DNA of 64,000 bases from NCBI RefSeq assembly GCF_018275325.1, contig NZ_JAGVQR010000001.1:1116001-1180000 (forward strand), read 5' to 3'. The notes under the pieces are model-generated. The model had not been told where the DNA came from. It ran no database searches and saw only the letters and a program-made list of their open reading frames with translations. Positions 10,580 to 18,354 of this stretch are shown here, piece after piece; positions within the stretch are counted from its first letter, which is position 1; every line of letters starts with the position of its first letter. Source of the stretch: Nocardioides palaemonis. Its GTDB lineage: Bacteria > Actinomycetota > Actinomycetes > Propionibacteriales > Nocardioidaceae. The translations under genes and the position numbers were made by a program.

Positions 10580-10669
10580 GGAGAACTCCGGTTACTGGTC
10601 GGTTGCTCGGTCTCCCGGCACCCTAGTCCGCGCGGCGAGCGCGAGGAACGCGGCCCGGTGTGGCCGACG

Positions 10670-11266
10670 TCACGCCTCGGGGGTCTCGCCGCCGAAGGCT
10701 GCGAGCAGCTGCTCGACGCTGTCGTCGACGAACGCCCGCCGGTGCGACGCCGGCTGCAGGAGCGAGGCCAGGAGCACTCCGTCGAGCGCGGCCACCAGGG
10801 TCTCGGCGGACGCCGTGCCCGCCTTGCCGGCCTCGGCCATCACGGCGTCCACGGTGCGGACCAGGTCGGCGCGCCACTCCGCGAACCGCTCGGCCAGCCC
10901 GGGGTCGCGGATCGCGGCGACGCTCAGCTCGAGGCGCGCGGCGAGCAGGTCGGGCTGGTCCAGCCACCGGGAGAACAGCTGGGAGACCTCGGCCACCGCA
11001 CGCTCGTGCTCGCCCGGGCAGGACGCGAGCCGGGCGCCCAGCGCCTCGACGTCCGCGGCGAGCCGGTCGGCGACGAAGTCGCCCAGGGCGTTGACGAGCG
11101 CCTCGCGGGTGCGGAAGTACGACGACGAGCTGCCCTCGGGGAGCCCGGCCTCGCGGTCCACCGCGCGGTGCGTCAGCCCGCGGTTGCCCTGCCGGGCCAG
11201 CACGGTCGTGGCCGCGGCCAGGATCTCGCGGCGACGTGGCGTCAGCCGTTCGTGGGCGGGACTCAT
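10670..11266 (-). CDS. TetR-family transcriptional repressor
   Basis: 198-aa regulator. The N-terminal HTH reads RREILAAATTVLARQGNRGL followed by THRAVDREAGLPEGSSSSYF, typical of TetR. The C-terminal ligand domain is unremarkable. I place the start at ATG 11266 (MSPAHERL). The open frame extends upstream across the divergent gene, but nothing supports a longer protein. Three near-identical 12-bp palindromic sites lie 60-110 bp upstream, in the gap to the divergent 60-aa membrane protein gene. This makes autoregulation and control of that gene likely. Confidence 0.88.
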   Translation of the reverse strand: MSPAHERLTPRRREILAAATTVLARQGNRGLTHRAVDREAGLPEGSSSSYFRTREALVNALGDFVADRLAADVEALGARLASCPGEHERAVAEVSQLFSRWLDQPDLLAARLELSVAAIRDPGLAERFAEWRADLVRTVDAVMAEAGKAGTASAETLVAALDGVLLASLLQPASHRRAFVDDSVEQLLAAFGGETPEA

Positions 11267-11320
11267 CGGCTCCTCGGGACGGGGTGGGCAGGTCGTGGCG
11301 CAGGACACTACCGCCGGGAC

Positions 11321-11376
11321 TTGCACTACAGGCGTAGAAGAGTATCGTTCTACATACGTAGTAACTACATCCGTAG
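11321..11376. promoter_or_regulatory. three CTACANNCGTAG operator-like sites overlapping a promoter
   Basis: CTACAGGCGTAG (11326-11337), CTACATACGTAG (11350-11361) and CTACATCCGTAG (11365-11376) share the consensus CTACANNCGTAG, an imperfect palindrome of the size TetR dimers bind. A plausible plus-strand promoter, TTGCAC (11321-11326) then 16 nt then TATCGT (11343-11348), is covered by the first site and flanked by the second. Binding would therefore block transcription of the 60-aa protein gene. The divergent tetR start is at 11266. Confidence 0.7.
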
Positions 11377-11389
11377 AAAGGAACCGATC

Positions 11390-11572
11390 ATGCAGCTCAT
11401 CGACCCCGCCGCAGCCATCACCCTCCTCGTCGTCGTCGGCATCGCCGCCGTGGCCGCCATCGCGATGGCCGCGGTCGTCCTTCCCGCCACGCTCCGCGTC
11501 ACCCGCGAGGACCGCCAGTCCCGCCGCGAGTCCATCCCGGCCTACTACGGCCGGCTGCACTTCGCCCACTGA
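11390..11572 (+). CDS. small single-pass membrane protein (60 aa), putative TetR target
   Basis: 60-aa protein with a hydrophobic helix from about residue 8 to 33 (AAITLLVVVGIAAVAAIAMA) followed by a charged, arginine-rich tail (RVTREDRQSRRES) and an aromatic end. By the positive-inside rule the tail is probably cytoplasmic. An AAGGA ribosome-binding site (11378-11382) precedes the ATG at a good distance. It lies divergently from a tetR gene with three operator-like repeats between them. I do not recognise the family. Conserved placement opposite a regulator would suggest a small efflux-partner or stress peptide, but that is speculation. Confidence 0.72.
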   Translation: MQLIDPAAAITLLVVVGIAAVAAIAMAAVVLPATLRVTREDRQSRRESIPAYYGRLHFAH

Positions 11573-11653
11573 TCCACGGCCGGCCGGTGGACCCGTGTCC
11601 ACCGCCCGCGTCCCGACCCACGCCCCGGTCGCGCACTCTGCGACGATCGGGGC

Positions 11654-12502
11654 GTGCGTCATCTCTACCGCTGCCCGCTGAGGTGGGCCGACCTCGACCT
11701 GCTGGGCCACGTCAACAACGTCACCTACGTCGACTACCTCCAGGAGGCGCGGGTCGACCTGTTCCGCACGCACGCCCCCGACAGCCGTGCCGACGACCTG
11801 GCCGAGGGCGTGGTGGTGGTGCGCCACGAGGTCACGTACGTGTCCTCCCTGACCTTCAGCCCGGAGCCGGTGTCGGTCGAGTGCTGGGTCACCGAGATCC
11901 GCGCGGCCAGCTTCACCATGGCCTACGAGGTCTTCACCGAGGACGCCGCCGGCGAGCGCACGGTCTACCTCCGCGCCCGCACCGTCCTGACGCCGTACGT
12001 CTTCGCGACCGAGCGTCCCCGACGGCTCGACGCGTCGGAGCGCGAGTCGCTCGGCCGGCTGCTCGAGCCCGATGAGCCGGTGCGCCCGACGCCGGTCCCC
12101 GAGGTGGTCGACGTGCCCGGCGGGCACTACCCCGTGCAGGTCCGGTTCAGCGACGTCGACGTCTACGGCCACGTCAACAACGTGAAGTACTTCGAGTACT
12201 TCCAGGAGGCGCGGATCCAGCTGCTGACCGCGCGCGGAGGCGACCTGGGCGAGGGCTTCCACCTCGTGGTGGCGCAGACCGACGTCGACTACCGCCGCCC
12301 GATCCTCTTCCGTCCCGAGCCCTACGACTGCCGGACGTGGGTCTCGCGGATCGGCACCACCTCGCTGGTCTTCGAGTCGGTCGTGCGCGACGGCGACGAG
12401 CTGCTCGCACGCGCCCGGATCGTCGGCGTCTGCATCGACAACGCCACCGGCCGCCCCGCGCCGGTCCCCGAGGAGTTCCGGGCCGTCACTCCAGGGTGTT
12501 GA
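11654..12502 (+). CDS. acyl-CoA thioesterase, double-hotdog (4HBT) protein
   Basis: 282-aa protein made of two 4-hydroxybenzoyl-CoA-thioesterase-like hotdog domains. The first has WADLDLLGHVNNVTYVDYLQEAR near residue 11 and the second FSDVDVYGHVNNVKYFEYFQEAR near residue 168. The Asp and the HVNN segment of each repeat are the usual catalytic positions. Hydrolysis of an acyl-CoA is therefore likely; the substrate is unknown. The start is GTG 11654, immediately before the first hotdog strand. The 3' end overlaps the convergent globin gene by 17 nt. A homologous double-hotdog gene occupies the same neighbourhood in mycobacteria (recalled as Rv2475c). Confidence 0.88.
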   Translation: MRHLYRCPLRWADLDLLGHVNNVTYVDYLQEARVDLFRTHAPDSRADDLAEGVVVVRHEVTYVSSLTFSPEPVSVECWVTEIRAASFTMAYEVFTEDAAGERTVYLRARTVLTPYVFATERPRRLDASERESLGRLLEPDEPVRPTPVPEVVDVPGGHYPVQVRFSDVDVYGHVNNVKYFEYFQEARIQLLTARGGDLGEGFHLVVAQTDVDYRRPILFRPEPYDCRTWVSRIGTTSLVFESVVRDGDELLARARIVGVCIDNATGRPAPVPEEFRAVTPGC

Positions 12503-12863
12503 CCATGAACTGGGCCGCGTGCCTGACGTAGTCCCAGAAGCGCTCGTCCTGCTCGGGCGTCAGGTCGGCCGCGTCGAGCCCGGCGCGGAAGTGCACCAGC
12601 CAGCGCTCGGCGGCGGCCGGCGTGACCCGGAACGGCGCGTGCCGCATCCGCAGGCGCGGGTGACCACGCTCGTCGGAGTACGTCGTGGGGCCGCCCCAGT
12701 ACTGCTGGAGGAACAGCCGGAACCGCTCCTCGGCCGGACCGAGGTCCTCCTCGGGGTACATCGGGCGCAGCACGTCGTCGCCCGCGACACCCTCGTAGAA
12801 GCGGTGGACGATCGTGCGGATCGTCTCCTCGCCGCCGATCTCCTCGAAGAACGTGGTGGTCAC
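12486..12863 (-). CDS. glbO: group II truncated haemoglobin (GlbO type)
   Basis: 125-aa 2-on-2 globin. Group II markers are visible: FYEGVAGDDVLRPMYPEEDL, the YWGGPTTYSDERGHPRLRMRH segment carrying the proximal-side histidine, and a C-terminal WDYVRHAAQFMVNTLE. It probably binds oxygen or NO and associates with the membrane respiratory chain, as described for mycobacterial trHbO. The GTG start (12863) overlaps the TGA of the upstream mechanosensitive channel gene (12862-12860), so the two are translationally coupled. Confidence 0.92.
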   Translation of the reverse strand: MTTTFFEEIGGEETIRTIVHRFYEGVAGDDVLRPMYPEEDLGPAEERFRLFLQQYWGGPTTYSDERGHPRLRMRHAPFRVTPAAAERWLVHFRAGLDAADLTPEQDERFWDYVRHAAQFMVNTLE

Positions 12864-13972
12864 AGGTCTCCCTCCGCCTGCGCGGGCCCGGACGCGGCCG
12901 GCTGCTGGTCCTCGCTCGAGCGCTGCCGGTCGGGCCGCTCGTCGTCGCGCATCCACACGACCTGCTGGGCGAACGGGACCTCGAAGCCCTCGAGGTCGAA
13001 GCGCGCCTTGATCCGCTGGCGCATCTCGCGGGCCACGGCCCACTGCTCCAGCGGCGCGGTCTTGAGCGCGACCCGCACCACGACCGAGTCCGGGGCGAGC
13101 TCCTGGACGCCCCAGACCGACGGCTCCTCGATCACCCGGCCCTTGAAGTCCTCGTCCTCCCACAGGTCGTGGGCGATGTCGGCGAGCACCCGCTGGACGC
13201 GGGCGAGGTCCTCGCCGTAGGCGACGCGCACGTCGAGCACGGTGCGCGCCCAGTTCTGGCTCATGTTGCCCACCCGGAGGATCTCGCCGTTGCGGACGTA
13301 CCAGACCGTGCCGTTGACGTCGCGCAGCCGGGTCACGCGCAGGCTCACGGCCTCGACGGTGCCGCTCGCCTCGCCGAGGTCGACCTCGTCGCCCACGCCG
13401 TACTGGTCCTCGAAGATCATGAAGATGCCGGACAGGAAGTCCTTGACCAGCGCCTGGGAGCCGAAGCCCAGCGCGACGCCGATGATGCCCGCGCTGGCGA
13501 TCAGCGGGGCGATGTCGTAGCCGAGCTCGGAGATGAACATCAGCGCGATGACGGTGAACACGACGCCGCTCACGATGCTCTTGAGCAGCGACCCCATGGT
13601 CGCCGCGCGCTGGACCCGCCGGGTGTAGCCGGGGTCCTCGGTGAGGTTGAGCGCCGCGCCCATCCGGCCGCCGGTGATCGCGCGGCTGATCCGGTCGGGC
13701 AGCACGCCGACCTCGGCGCGCTTGGTCACCCGGTCGATCAGCCGGTGGAGCAGCCACCGGACGACGAGCCCGATCAGGATCAGTCCCACCAGGGCGCTCG
13801 GCTTGCCGACCACCCAGTCGGCGGCGTCCGCGAGCCGCGCGTCGCCGGTCCACTCGAAGACCCGCTCGCAGGTGTTCTCGCCGTCCAGGCAGGGGTTGGC
13901 TGCCGCACTGGTGCCGGCGCTCCCGGAGCTCGCGGCCGCGGCGATGGTCGTGGTCGTGAGGGGGTGAGACAT
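12860..13972 (-). CDS. mscS: small-conductance mechanosensitive channel (MscS family)
   Basis: 370-aa MscS-type channel that opens on membrane tension to release osmolytes. After an Ala/Ser-rich periplasmic start come helices at about 60-80 (ALVGLILIGLVVRWLLHRL), 135-155 (SIVSGVVFTVIALMFISEL) and the pore-lining TM3 (IASAGIIGVALGFGSQALVKDFLSGIF). The beta domain follows with DQYGVGDEVDLGEASGTVEAVSLRVT and RNGEILRVGN, hallmarks of the family. The C-terminus is polar. I chose ATG 13972, preceded at 7 nt by a CATACT hexamer; longer open-frame extensions run through the divergent gene. It is coupled to glbO. Confidence 0.9.
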   Translation of the reverse strand: MSHPLTTTTIAAAASSGSAGTSAAANPCLDGENTCERVFEWTGDARLADAADWVVGKPSALVGLILIGLVVRWLLHRLIDRVTKRAEVGVLPDRISRAITGGRMGAALNLTEDPGYTRRVQRAATMGSLLKSIVSGVVFTVIALMFISELGYDIAPLIASAGIIGVALGFGSQALVKDFLSGIFMIFEDQYGVGDEVDLGEASGTVEAVSLRVTRLRDVNGTVWYVRNGEILRVGNMSQNWARTVLDVRVAYGEDLARVQRVLADIAHDLWEDEDFKGRVIEEPSVWGVQELAPDSVVVRVALKTAPLEQWAVAREMRQRIKARFDLEGFEVPFAQQVVWMRDDERPDRQRSSEDQQPAASGPAQAEGDL

Positions 13973-14003
13973 GCCCGCCAGTATGGGCGATACTCTTCTA
14001 CCC

Positions 14004-14753
14004 GTGAGCACCCCCGTCAGCCCCTCCCGTCCCGCAGGACGTCGTGGCCGTCGCCGCGCCGGCCGCCTGGTCGCCCTTGCCGCCGCGCCCGCGCTGGCCC
14101 TGTTGGCCGTCCCCGCGCAGGCCGACGTCCCCGAGGGCTGGGCGCCGGAGACGCAGGTCGACGGCCTGCACGCGCTGATGCTGCTGCTCGGTGCGCCGCT
14201 GCTGCTGTTCGTGGTGATCGCGCTGCTCGTCTTCCTGCCCGCCATGGTGCGCGGCGAGAAGCTCCTGCCGGACCACTCCGGTGGCGAGGGCCAGTGGATC
14301 GGCGGACCCCGCCAGGGCGTCGCCGAGCTCCCCGCCCCGACGGCGAGGACTCCCGAGCGGGTGGCGCCAGTGGCGGCTGGTGAGCTGCTGAGCGAGGCCG
14401 ACCGCCTCGCCCTGGACCGTTCGATCCGGCTCGCCGAGCAGTCCTGCCGCTTCGAGTTCTCGGTGTACGTCGGCCCCAGCGAGGGCGACGACACCCGTGC
14501 GTGGGCCACCCGCCTGCACAACCGCCTGGTCGCCCCCGCACGCAGCGTGCTGGTGCTCGTCGACCCGCAGCGCCGCGCGGTGGAGGTCGTCACGGGCGGT
14601 GAGGTACGCCGTCACCTGACCGACGCCGAGGTCGAGCTCGCCGTCCTCGCGATGTCGTCGGAGTTCGCCTCCGGCAGCCTGCTCGGCGGCCTGCAGCGCG
14701 GCATCGCGATGCTCGCCGAGCACGCCCGCCCGCAGAACACCCTCCACGCCTGA
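14004..14753 (+). CDS. DUF5130-family exported membrane protein
   Basis: 249-aa protein from GTG 14004. An Arg-rich N-terminus and signal-like segment (LVALAAAPALALLAVPAQA) is followed by a second hydrophobic helix (LMLLLGAPLLLFVVIALLVFL). A C-terminal TPM-like/DUF5130 domain follows (SIRLAEQSCRFEFSVYVGP, ARSVLVLVDPQRRAVEVVTG, LGGLQRGIAMLAEHAR). The family has no established function. An ATG at 13971 would lengthen it by 11 codons but would sit directly on the divergent mscS start. TACTCT (13991-13996) 7 nt before GTG 14004 fits a leaderless start. A family member lies in the same place beside pepN in mycobacteria. Confidence 0.8.
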   Translation: MSTPVSPSRPAGRRGRRRAGRLVALAAAPALALLAVPAQADVPEGWAPETQVDGLHALMLLLGAPLLLFVVIALLVFLPAMVRGEKLLPDHSGGEGQWIGGPRQGVAELPAPTARTPERVAPVAAGELLSEADRLALDRSIRLAEQSCRFEFSVYVGPSEGDDTRAWATRLHNRLVAPARSVLVLVDPQRRAVEVVTGGEVRRHLTDAEVELAVLAMSSEFASGSLLGGLQRGIAMLAEHARPQNTLHA

Positions 14754-14765
14754 CCCGCGCCGACC

Positions 14766-14988
14766 CGGCGCGAATGTCGCGCTCAATCACGCCTAGTCGG
14801 CGCGAATGTCGCGCCGGATCACGCCGAGTCGGCGCGAATGTCACGGGCCGGATCACCCCGAGTCGGCGCGAATGTCGCGCTGGATCACGCCGAGCCGGCG
14901 CGAATGTCAGGGGTCGGATGACATTCGCGCCGACTCGACGTGCATCTCCAGCACATTGCTGCCGGCTCGACGTGCATCTCCAGCACAT
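14766..14988. repeat. 32-bp-period repeat array with two head-to-head unit types
   Basis: CGGCGCGAATGTC occurs at 14766, 14798, 14830, 14864 and 14896 (spacing 32, 32, 34, 32) and inverted at 14920-14932. Two copies of a second unit, starting CTCGACGTGCATCTCCAGCA, follow at 14934 and 14966, again 32 bp apart. Read on the minus strand the second unit also contains a TCGGC-NNN-AATGT core like the first, so the two subfamilies face each other. The array occupies the gap between convergent 3' ends (DUF5130 gene and pepN). No coding function is supported. Confidence 0.75.
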
Positions 14989-15000
14989 TTCTGCCGAGTC

Positions 15001-15040
15001 GACGAGGCCCCCTCACCGCGGACGGTGAGGGGGCCTCGTC
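15001..15040. terminator. perfect 17-bp hairpin terminator between convergent genes
   Basis: Arms 15001-15017 and 15024-15040 are perfectly complementary with a 6-nt loop. The hairpin lies 18 nt past the pepN stop and at the end of the repeat array. There is no U-tract, as is common for actinobacterial terminators. It probably works in both directions. Confidence 0.75.
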
Positions 15041-15058
15041 GTGCTGCCGGGTCGTACG

Positions 15059-17599
15059 TCAGCGGGCGTCGCAGGCCTGGGCGGCGAGGGCCCGGGCGAT
15101 CTCGGCGCGTGCCTCGCCGATGTAGCGCTGCGCGCCCTTGGGGGCGTCGTTGTCGGCGAGCCAGGCGTCGAGGCGCGCGAGCGTCGCCTCCGAGCCGAGC
15201 GGCTTGGGGAAGCCGTACTCGAGGACGGTTGAGGCCTTGTGGAAGCCGAGCGTGTCGATCAGCGTGGTCGCCGCGTCGAGGAACGTCTCGAGGTAGGGCT
15301 CGAGCACGTCCTCCTGGCCGAAGCGGAAGATCGACATCGCCATCTCGCGCGACGTCTCGTTGGGCGTCGCCGGGTCGACGATCGCGGCCCACCCGGCCGC
15401 CTTGGCCTCCGCGGTGGGCTGCGCGACGCGCGCGGCCGCGGCCTGCTCCTTGCCGGAGATGGTCCGGTCGACGTCGAGCTCGGCGTCGATCTCGGCGTCA
15501 CCGAAGCGGCCGTTCTTCGCGAGCGCGGTGATCAGGCCCCAGCGCAGGTCCTGGTCGACCGCGAGGCCCTCGACGACGAACGAGCCGTCGAGCAGCCCGA
15601 TCAGGTCGTCGAGCGCGGCGTCGCGGTGGGCGGCGGCGGCGTAGGTCCGGGCGAAGGTCAGCTGGTGGTCGCTGCCCGGCTCGGCCGCCAGCAGCAGCTC
15701 GCGCAGGCCGGACTCCCAGGTCGCGCGCAGGTCGGCGCGGTGGGCGGGGTCGGAGTAGAAGGCGACCGCCAGTGCCGTCGACGCGGGGATCCGGGTGACG
15801 GCCCACGCGTCGGTCTCGTGCCCGATGTTGGCGAGCACCAGGTCGACCCAGTCGCGGGTGCGCATCTCGCCGTCGCGCGTCATGTCCCACGCCGCGCCCC
15901 AGACGAGGGCGCGGGGGAGCGAGTCCTCGAACTGCGCCAGCGAGGAGATCGCGGTGGCCATCGAGCGCTCGTCGAGGCGGATCTTGGCGTAGGCGTGGTC
16001 CTCGTCGTTGAGCAGCAGCAGCGCGGGCTGCGCGACGCCGACGAGCTCGGGGACCTCGGTGGAGGCGCCCTCGACGTCGATCTCGACGTACTGCCGGCGC
16101 ACCAGGCGGCCGTCGACCTCGTCGTAGAGACCGATGCCGAGGCGGTGGCGACGCAGCGTCGGCCAGTCCGGGTGGGCGCTCTGGGCGACCGAGAAGGAGG
16201 AGTACGTGCCGTCCTCGGCCAGCTCGAAGGCCGGGGCGAGGGTGTTGACGCCCGCGGTCTGGAGCCACTCCTGGGCCCAGCCCTGCAGCTCGCGACCCGA
16301 CTCCTTCTCGAGGGTGCCGAGCAGGTCCTTGAACTCCGGGTTCCCGTACTCCCACTCCTTGAAGTAGGCGCGCAGGCCCTGGAGGAAGGGCTCGATGCCG
16401 ACCCACGCCACGAGCTGCTTGAGCACCGAGGCGCCCTTGGCGTAGGTGATCATGTCGAAGTTGACCTCGACCGCGTGCAGGTCGACGTTGTCGGCCGCGA
16501 TCGGGTGGGTCGACGGCAGCTGGTCGGCGCGGTAGCCGGTCTGCTTGCGCGCGTTGGCGAAGCCGGTCCACGCGTCGTCGAACTCGGTGGCGTTGGCCTC
16601 GCACCAGTAGCAGGCCCACTCGGCGAACGACTCGTTGAGCCACAGGTCGTCCCACCACTTCATGGTGACCAGGTCGCCGAACCACATGTGCGCCATCTCG
16701 TGGGTGATGACGGACGCGCGGAACTCGAAGAACGAGCGCGGCTGGCGGCTGCGCGGGAGGTACTCGTCGCGCAGCGTCACGCAGCCGGCGTTCTCCATCG
16801 CGCCGGCGTTGTACTCCGGGACGTAGAGCTGGTCGTACTTGCCGAACGGGTACGGGTAGTCGAACTGCTCCTCGAACCACGCGAAGCTCTGCTTGGTCAG
16901 CTTGACCAGCTCAGCGGTGTCCATGTGCTCCTTGAGCGACTGGCGGCAGTAGTGGCCCAGCGGGATGGTGCCGAACTTGCCCTCGTAGGTGTCGAACTCG
17001 CCGTGGTACTCGCCGGCGACGATCGCGGTGATGTAGGTCGACATCCGCTTGGTGGTCGGGAAGCTCCACGTCGCGACGCCGTCAGCCACAGGGGTCGGCT
17101 CCGGGGTCGCGGCGTTGGAGACCACGACCCAGTGGGACGGGGCGGTCACGGTGAAGGTGAAGACCGACTTGAGGTCGGGCTGCTCGAAGGTGGTGAAGAC
17201 GCGACGCGCGTCGGGCACCTCGAACTGGCTGTAGAGGTAGACCTTGTCGTCGACCGGGTCGACGAAGCGGTGCAGGCCCTCGCCGGTGTTGGAGTAGGCG
17301 CAGTCGGCGACGACGACGAGGGTGTTGGTGGCCTCGAGGTCGTCGAGCGCGATCCGGCTGTCGGCGTAGGCGGTGGCGGGGTCGAGGGAGCGTCCGTTGA
17401 GGGTGATCTCGCGGACGGTGGGCGCGACCAGGTCGGCGAAGGTGCTCGACCCGGGCTCGCGGCAGGTGAACTCCAGGGTGGTGGTGGAGGCGAAGGTCGT
17501 GTCGCCGGTCGTGAGGTCCAGGGTGACGGCGTACGAGGTGACGTCCAGGAGCGCGGCGCGGGTGGCGGCCTCGTCCCGGGTGAGGTTGGTTCCAGGCAT
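15059..17599 (-). CDS. pepN: aminopeptidase N (M1 family)
   Basis: 846-aa zinc aminopeptidase acting on peptides in the cytosol, the normal length for actinobacterial PepN. The exopeptidase signature GAMEN occurs in YNAGAMENAG. The zinc site is HEMAHMWFGDL with the third ligand in NESFAEW, and the C-terminal ERAP-like helical domain is complete. The start is placed at ATG 17599 (MPGTNLTRDEA), which begins right at the N-terminal domain. The open frame continues upstream across the divergent gene without support. A CAGGAT hexamer lies 6 nt before the ATG. It is the divergent neighbour of the nitroreductase-like gene, as in mycobacteria. Confidence 0.95.
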   Translation of the reverse strand: MPGTNLTRDEAATRAALLDVTSYAVTLDLTTGDTTFASTTTLEFTCREPGSSTFADLVAPTVREITLNGRSLDPATAYADSRIALDDLEATNTLVVVADCAYSNTGEGLHRFVDPVDDKVYLYSQFEVPDARRVFTTFEQPDLKSVFTFTVTAPSHWVVVSNAATPEPTPVADGVATWSFPTTKRMSTYITAIVAGEYHGEFDTYEGKFGTIPLGHYCRQSLKEHMDTAELVKLTKQSFAWFEEQFDYPYPFGKYDQLYVPEYNAGAMENAGCVTLRDEYLPRSRQPRSFFEFRASVITHEMAHMWFGDLVTMKWWDDLWLNESFAEWACYWCEANATEFDDAWTGFANARKQTGYRADQLPSTHPIAADNVDLHAVEVNFDMITYAKGASVLKQLVAWVGIEPFLQGLRAYFKEWEYGNPEFKDLLGTLEKESGRELQGWAQEWLQTAGVNTLAPAFELAEDGTYSSFSVAQSAHPDWPTLRRHRLGIGLYDEVDGRLVRRQYVEIDVEGASTEVPELVGVAQPALLLLNDEDHAYAKIRLDERSMATAISSLAQFEDSLPRALVWGAAWDMTRDGEMRTRDWVDLVLANIGHETDAWAVTRIPASTALAVAFYSDPAHRADLRATWESGLRELLLAAEPGSDHQLTFARTYAAAAHRDAALDDLIGLLDGSFVVEGLAVDQDLRWGLITALAKNGRFGDAEIDAELDVDRTISGKEQAAAARVAQPTAEAKAAGWAAIVDPATPNETSREMAMSIFRFGQEDVLEPYLETFLDAATTLIDTLGFHKASTVLEYGFPKPLGSEATLARLDAWLADNDAPKGAQRYIGEARAEIARALAAQACDAR

Positions 17600-17678
17600 G
17601 CCCGCATCCTGCCACCGGGATGTGTCGCGCCCCACACCGGCCGGGAATAGCCCGACCGCCTCCGGGATTGGGTCTGGC

Positions 17679-18278
17679 ATGGCTACCGCTGACCTCTGGT
17701 TCGACCCGCTCTGCCCGTTCGCCTGGATCACCTCGCGCTGGATCCGCGAGGTCGAGCAGGTGCGCGACATCGACGTGAAGTGGCACGTGATGTCGCTGGC
17801 GTACCTCAACAAGGACAAGGACATCCCCGCGGAGTACCGCGAGATGCTCCAGGGCACCGAGAAGCCCGTCCGCGTGGCGATCAAGATCGCCCAGGAGCAC
17901 GACAACGCGACCCTCGGCGACTGGTACACCGCGATCGGGACCCGCCACCACAACAACGGCGAGGAGCTCACCCGCGAGACGGCCGCCGCCGCGCTCGCCG
18001 ACGTGGGGCTGCCGGCCGACCTGATCGAGGCGTGGGACGACGCGTCGCTCGACGACGCCGTCGCGAAGAGCCACCACGAGGGCATGGACCCGGTGGGCGA
18101 CGACGTCGGCACACCGACCATCCACATCAACGGGTCGGCGTTCTTCGGGCCCGTGCTCTCGAAGATCCCGCGGGGCGAGGAGGCCGGCGAGCTGTGGGAC
18201 GGCGCCGTCGCCGTCGCGAAGTTCCCCTACTTCTACGAGCTGAAGCGCTCGCGCACCGGGGACCTCGACTTCTCCTGA
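17679..18278 (+). CDS. DsbA-fold mycothiol-dependent nitroreductase homologue (Rv2466c family)
   Basis: 199-aa thioredoxin/DsbA-fold protein. Similarity to the mycothiol-dependent nitroreductase Rv2466c is strong over the whole length: [15 protein letters not shown] at the N-terminus, [20 protein letters not shown] and [16 protein letters not shown] in the C-terminal half. The active-site motif reads Cys-Pro-Phe-Ala instead of Cys-Pro-Trp-Cys. The nucleophilic cysteine is kept, but the resolving one is alanine. A monothiol mechanism using mycothiol is the likely consequence (inference). It is cytosolic. It is followed by a hairpin terminator and then metG. Confidence 0.85.
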   Translation: MATADLWFDPLCPFAWITSRWIREVEQVRDIDVKWHVMSLAYLNKDKDIPAEYREMLQGTEKPVRVAIKIAQEHDNATLGDWYTAIGTRHHNNGEELTRETAAAALADVGLPADLIEAWDDASLDDAVAKSHHEGMDPVGDDVGTPTIHINGSAFFGPVLSKIPRGEEAGELWDGAVAVAKFPYFYELKRSRTGDLDFS

Positions 18279-18306
18279 GCCTCCGCGCTCCGAGCGGTGT
18301 CCGAAG

Positions 18307-18333
18307 CCGCCACCCGGGGAAACCGGGTGGCGG
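18307..18333 (+). terminator. 11-bp stem-loop after the nitroreductase homologue
   Basis: CCGCCACCCGG (18307-18317) pairs with CCGGGTGGCGG (18323-18333) around a GGAAA loop, starting 28 nt after the stop codon and ending before the metG -10 element (TAGGCT, 18342-18347). It is a probable intrinsic terminator without a strong U-tract. Confidence 0.7.
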
Positions 18334-18354
18334 CCGGTCACTAGGCTTGCGCCC

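Noticed and set aside
13971..14003. ATG 13971 as the start of the DUF5130 protein
   Set aside because: It would coincide with the divergent mscS start; GTG 14004 has a well-placed TACTCT element and leaves a normal signal-like N-terminus.
14766..14988. CRISPR array suggested by the regular ~32-bp spacing
   Set aside because: Units are repeated over nearly their full length with no unique spacers, change orientation, and no cas genes lie in the window.
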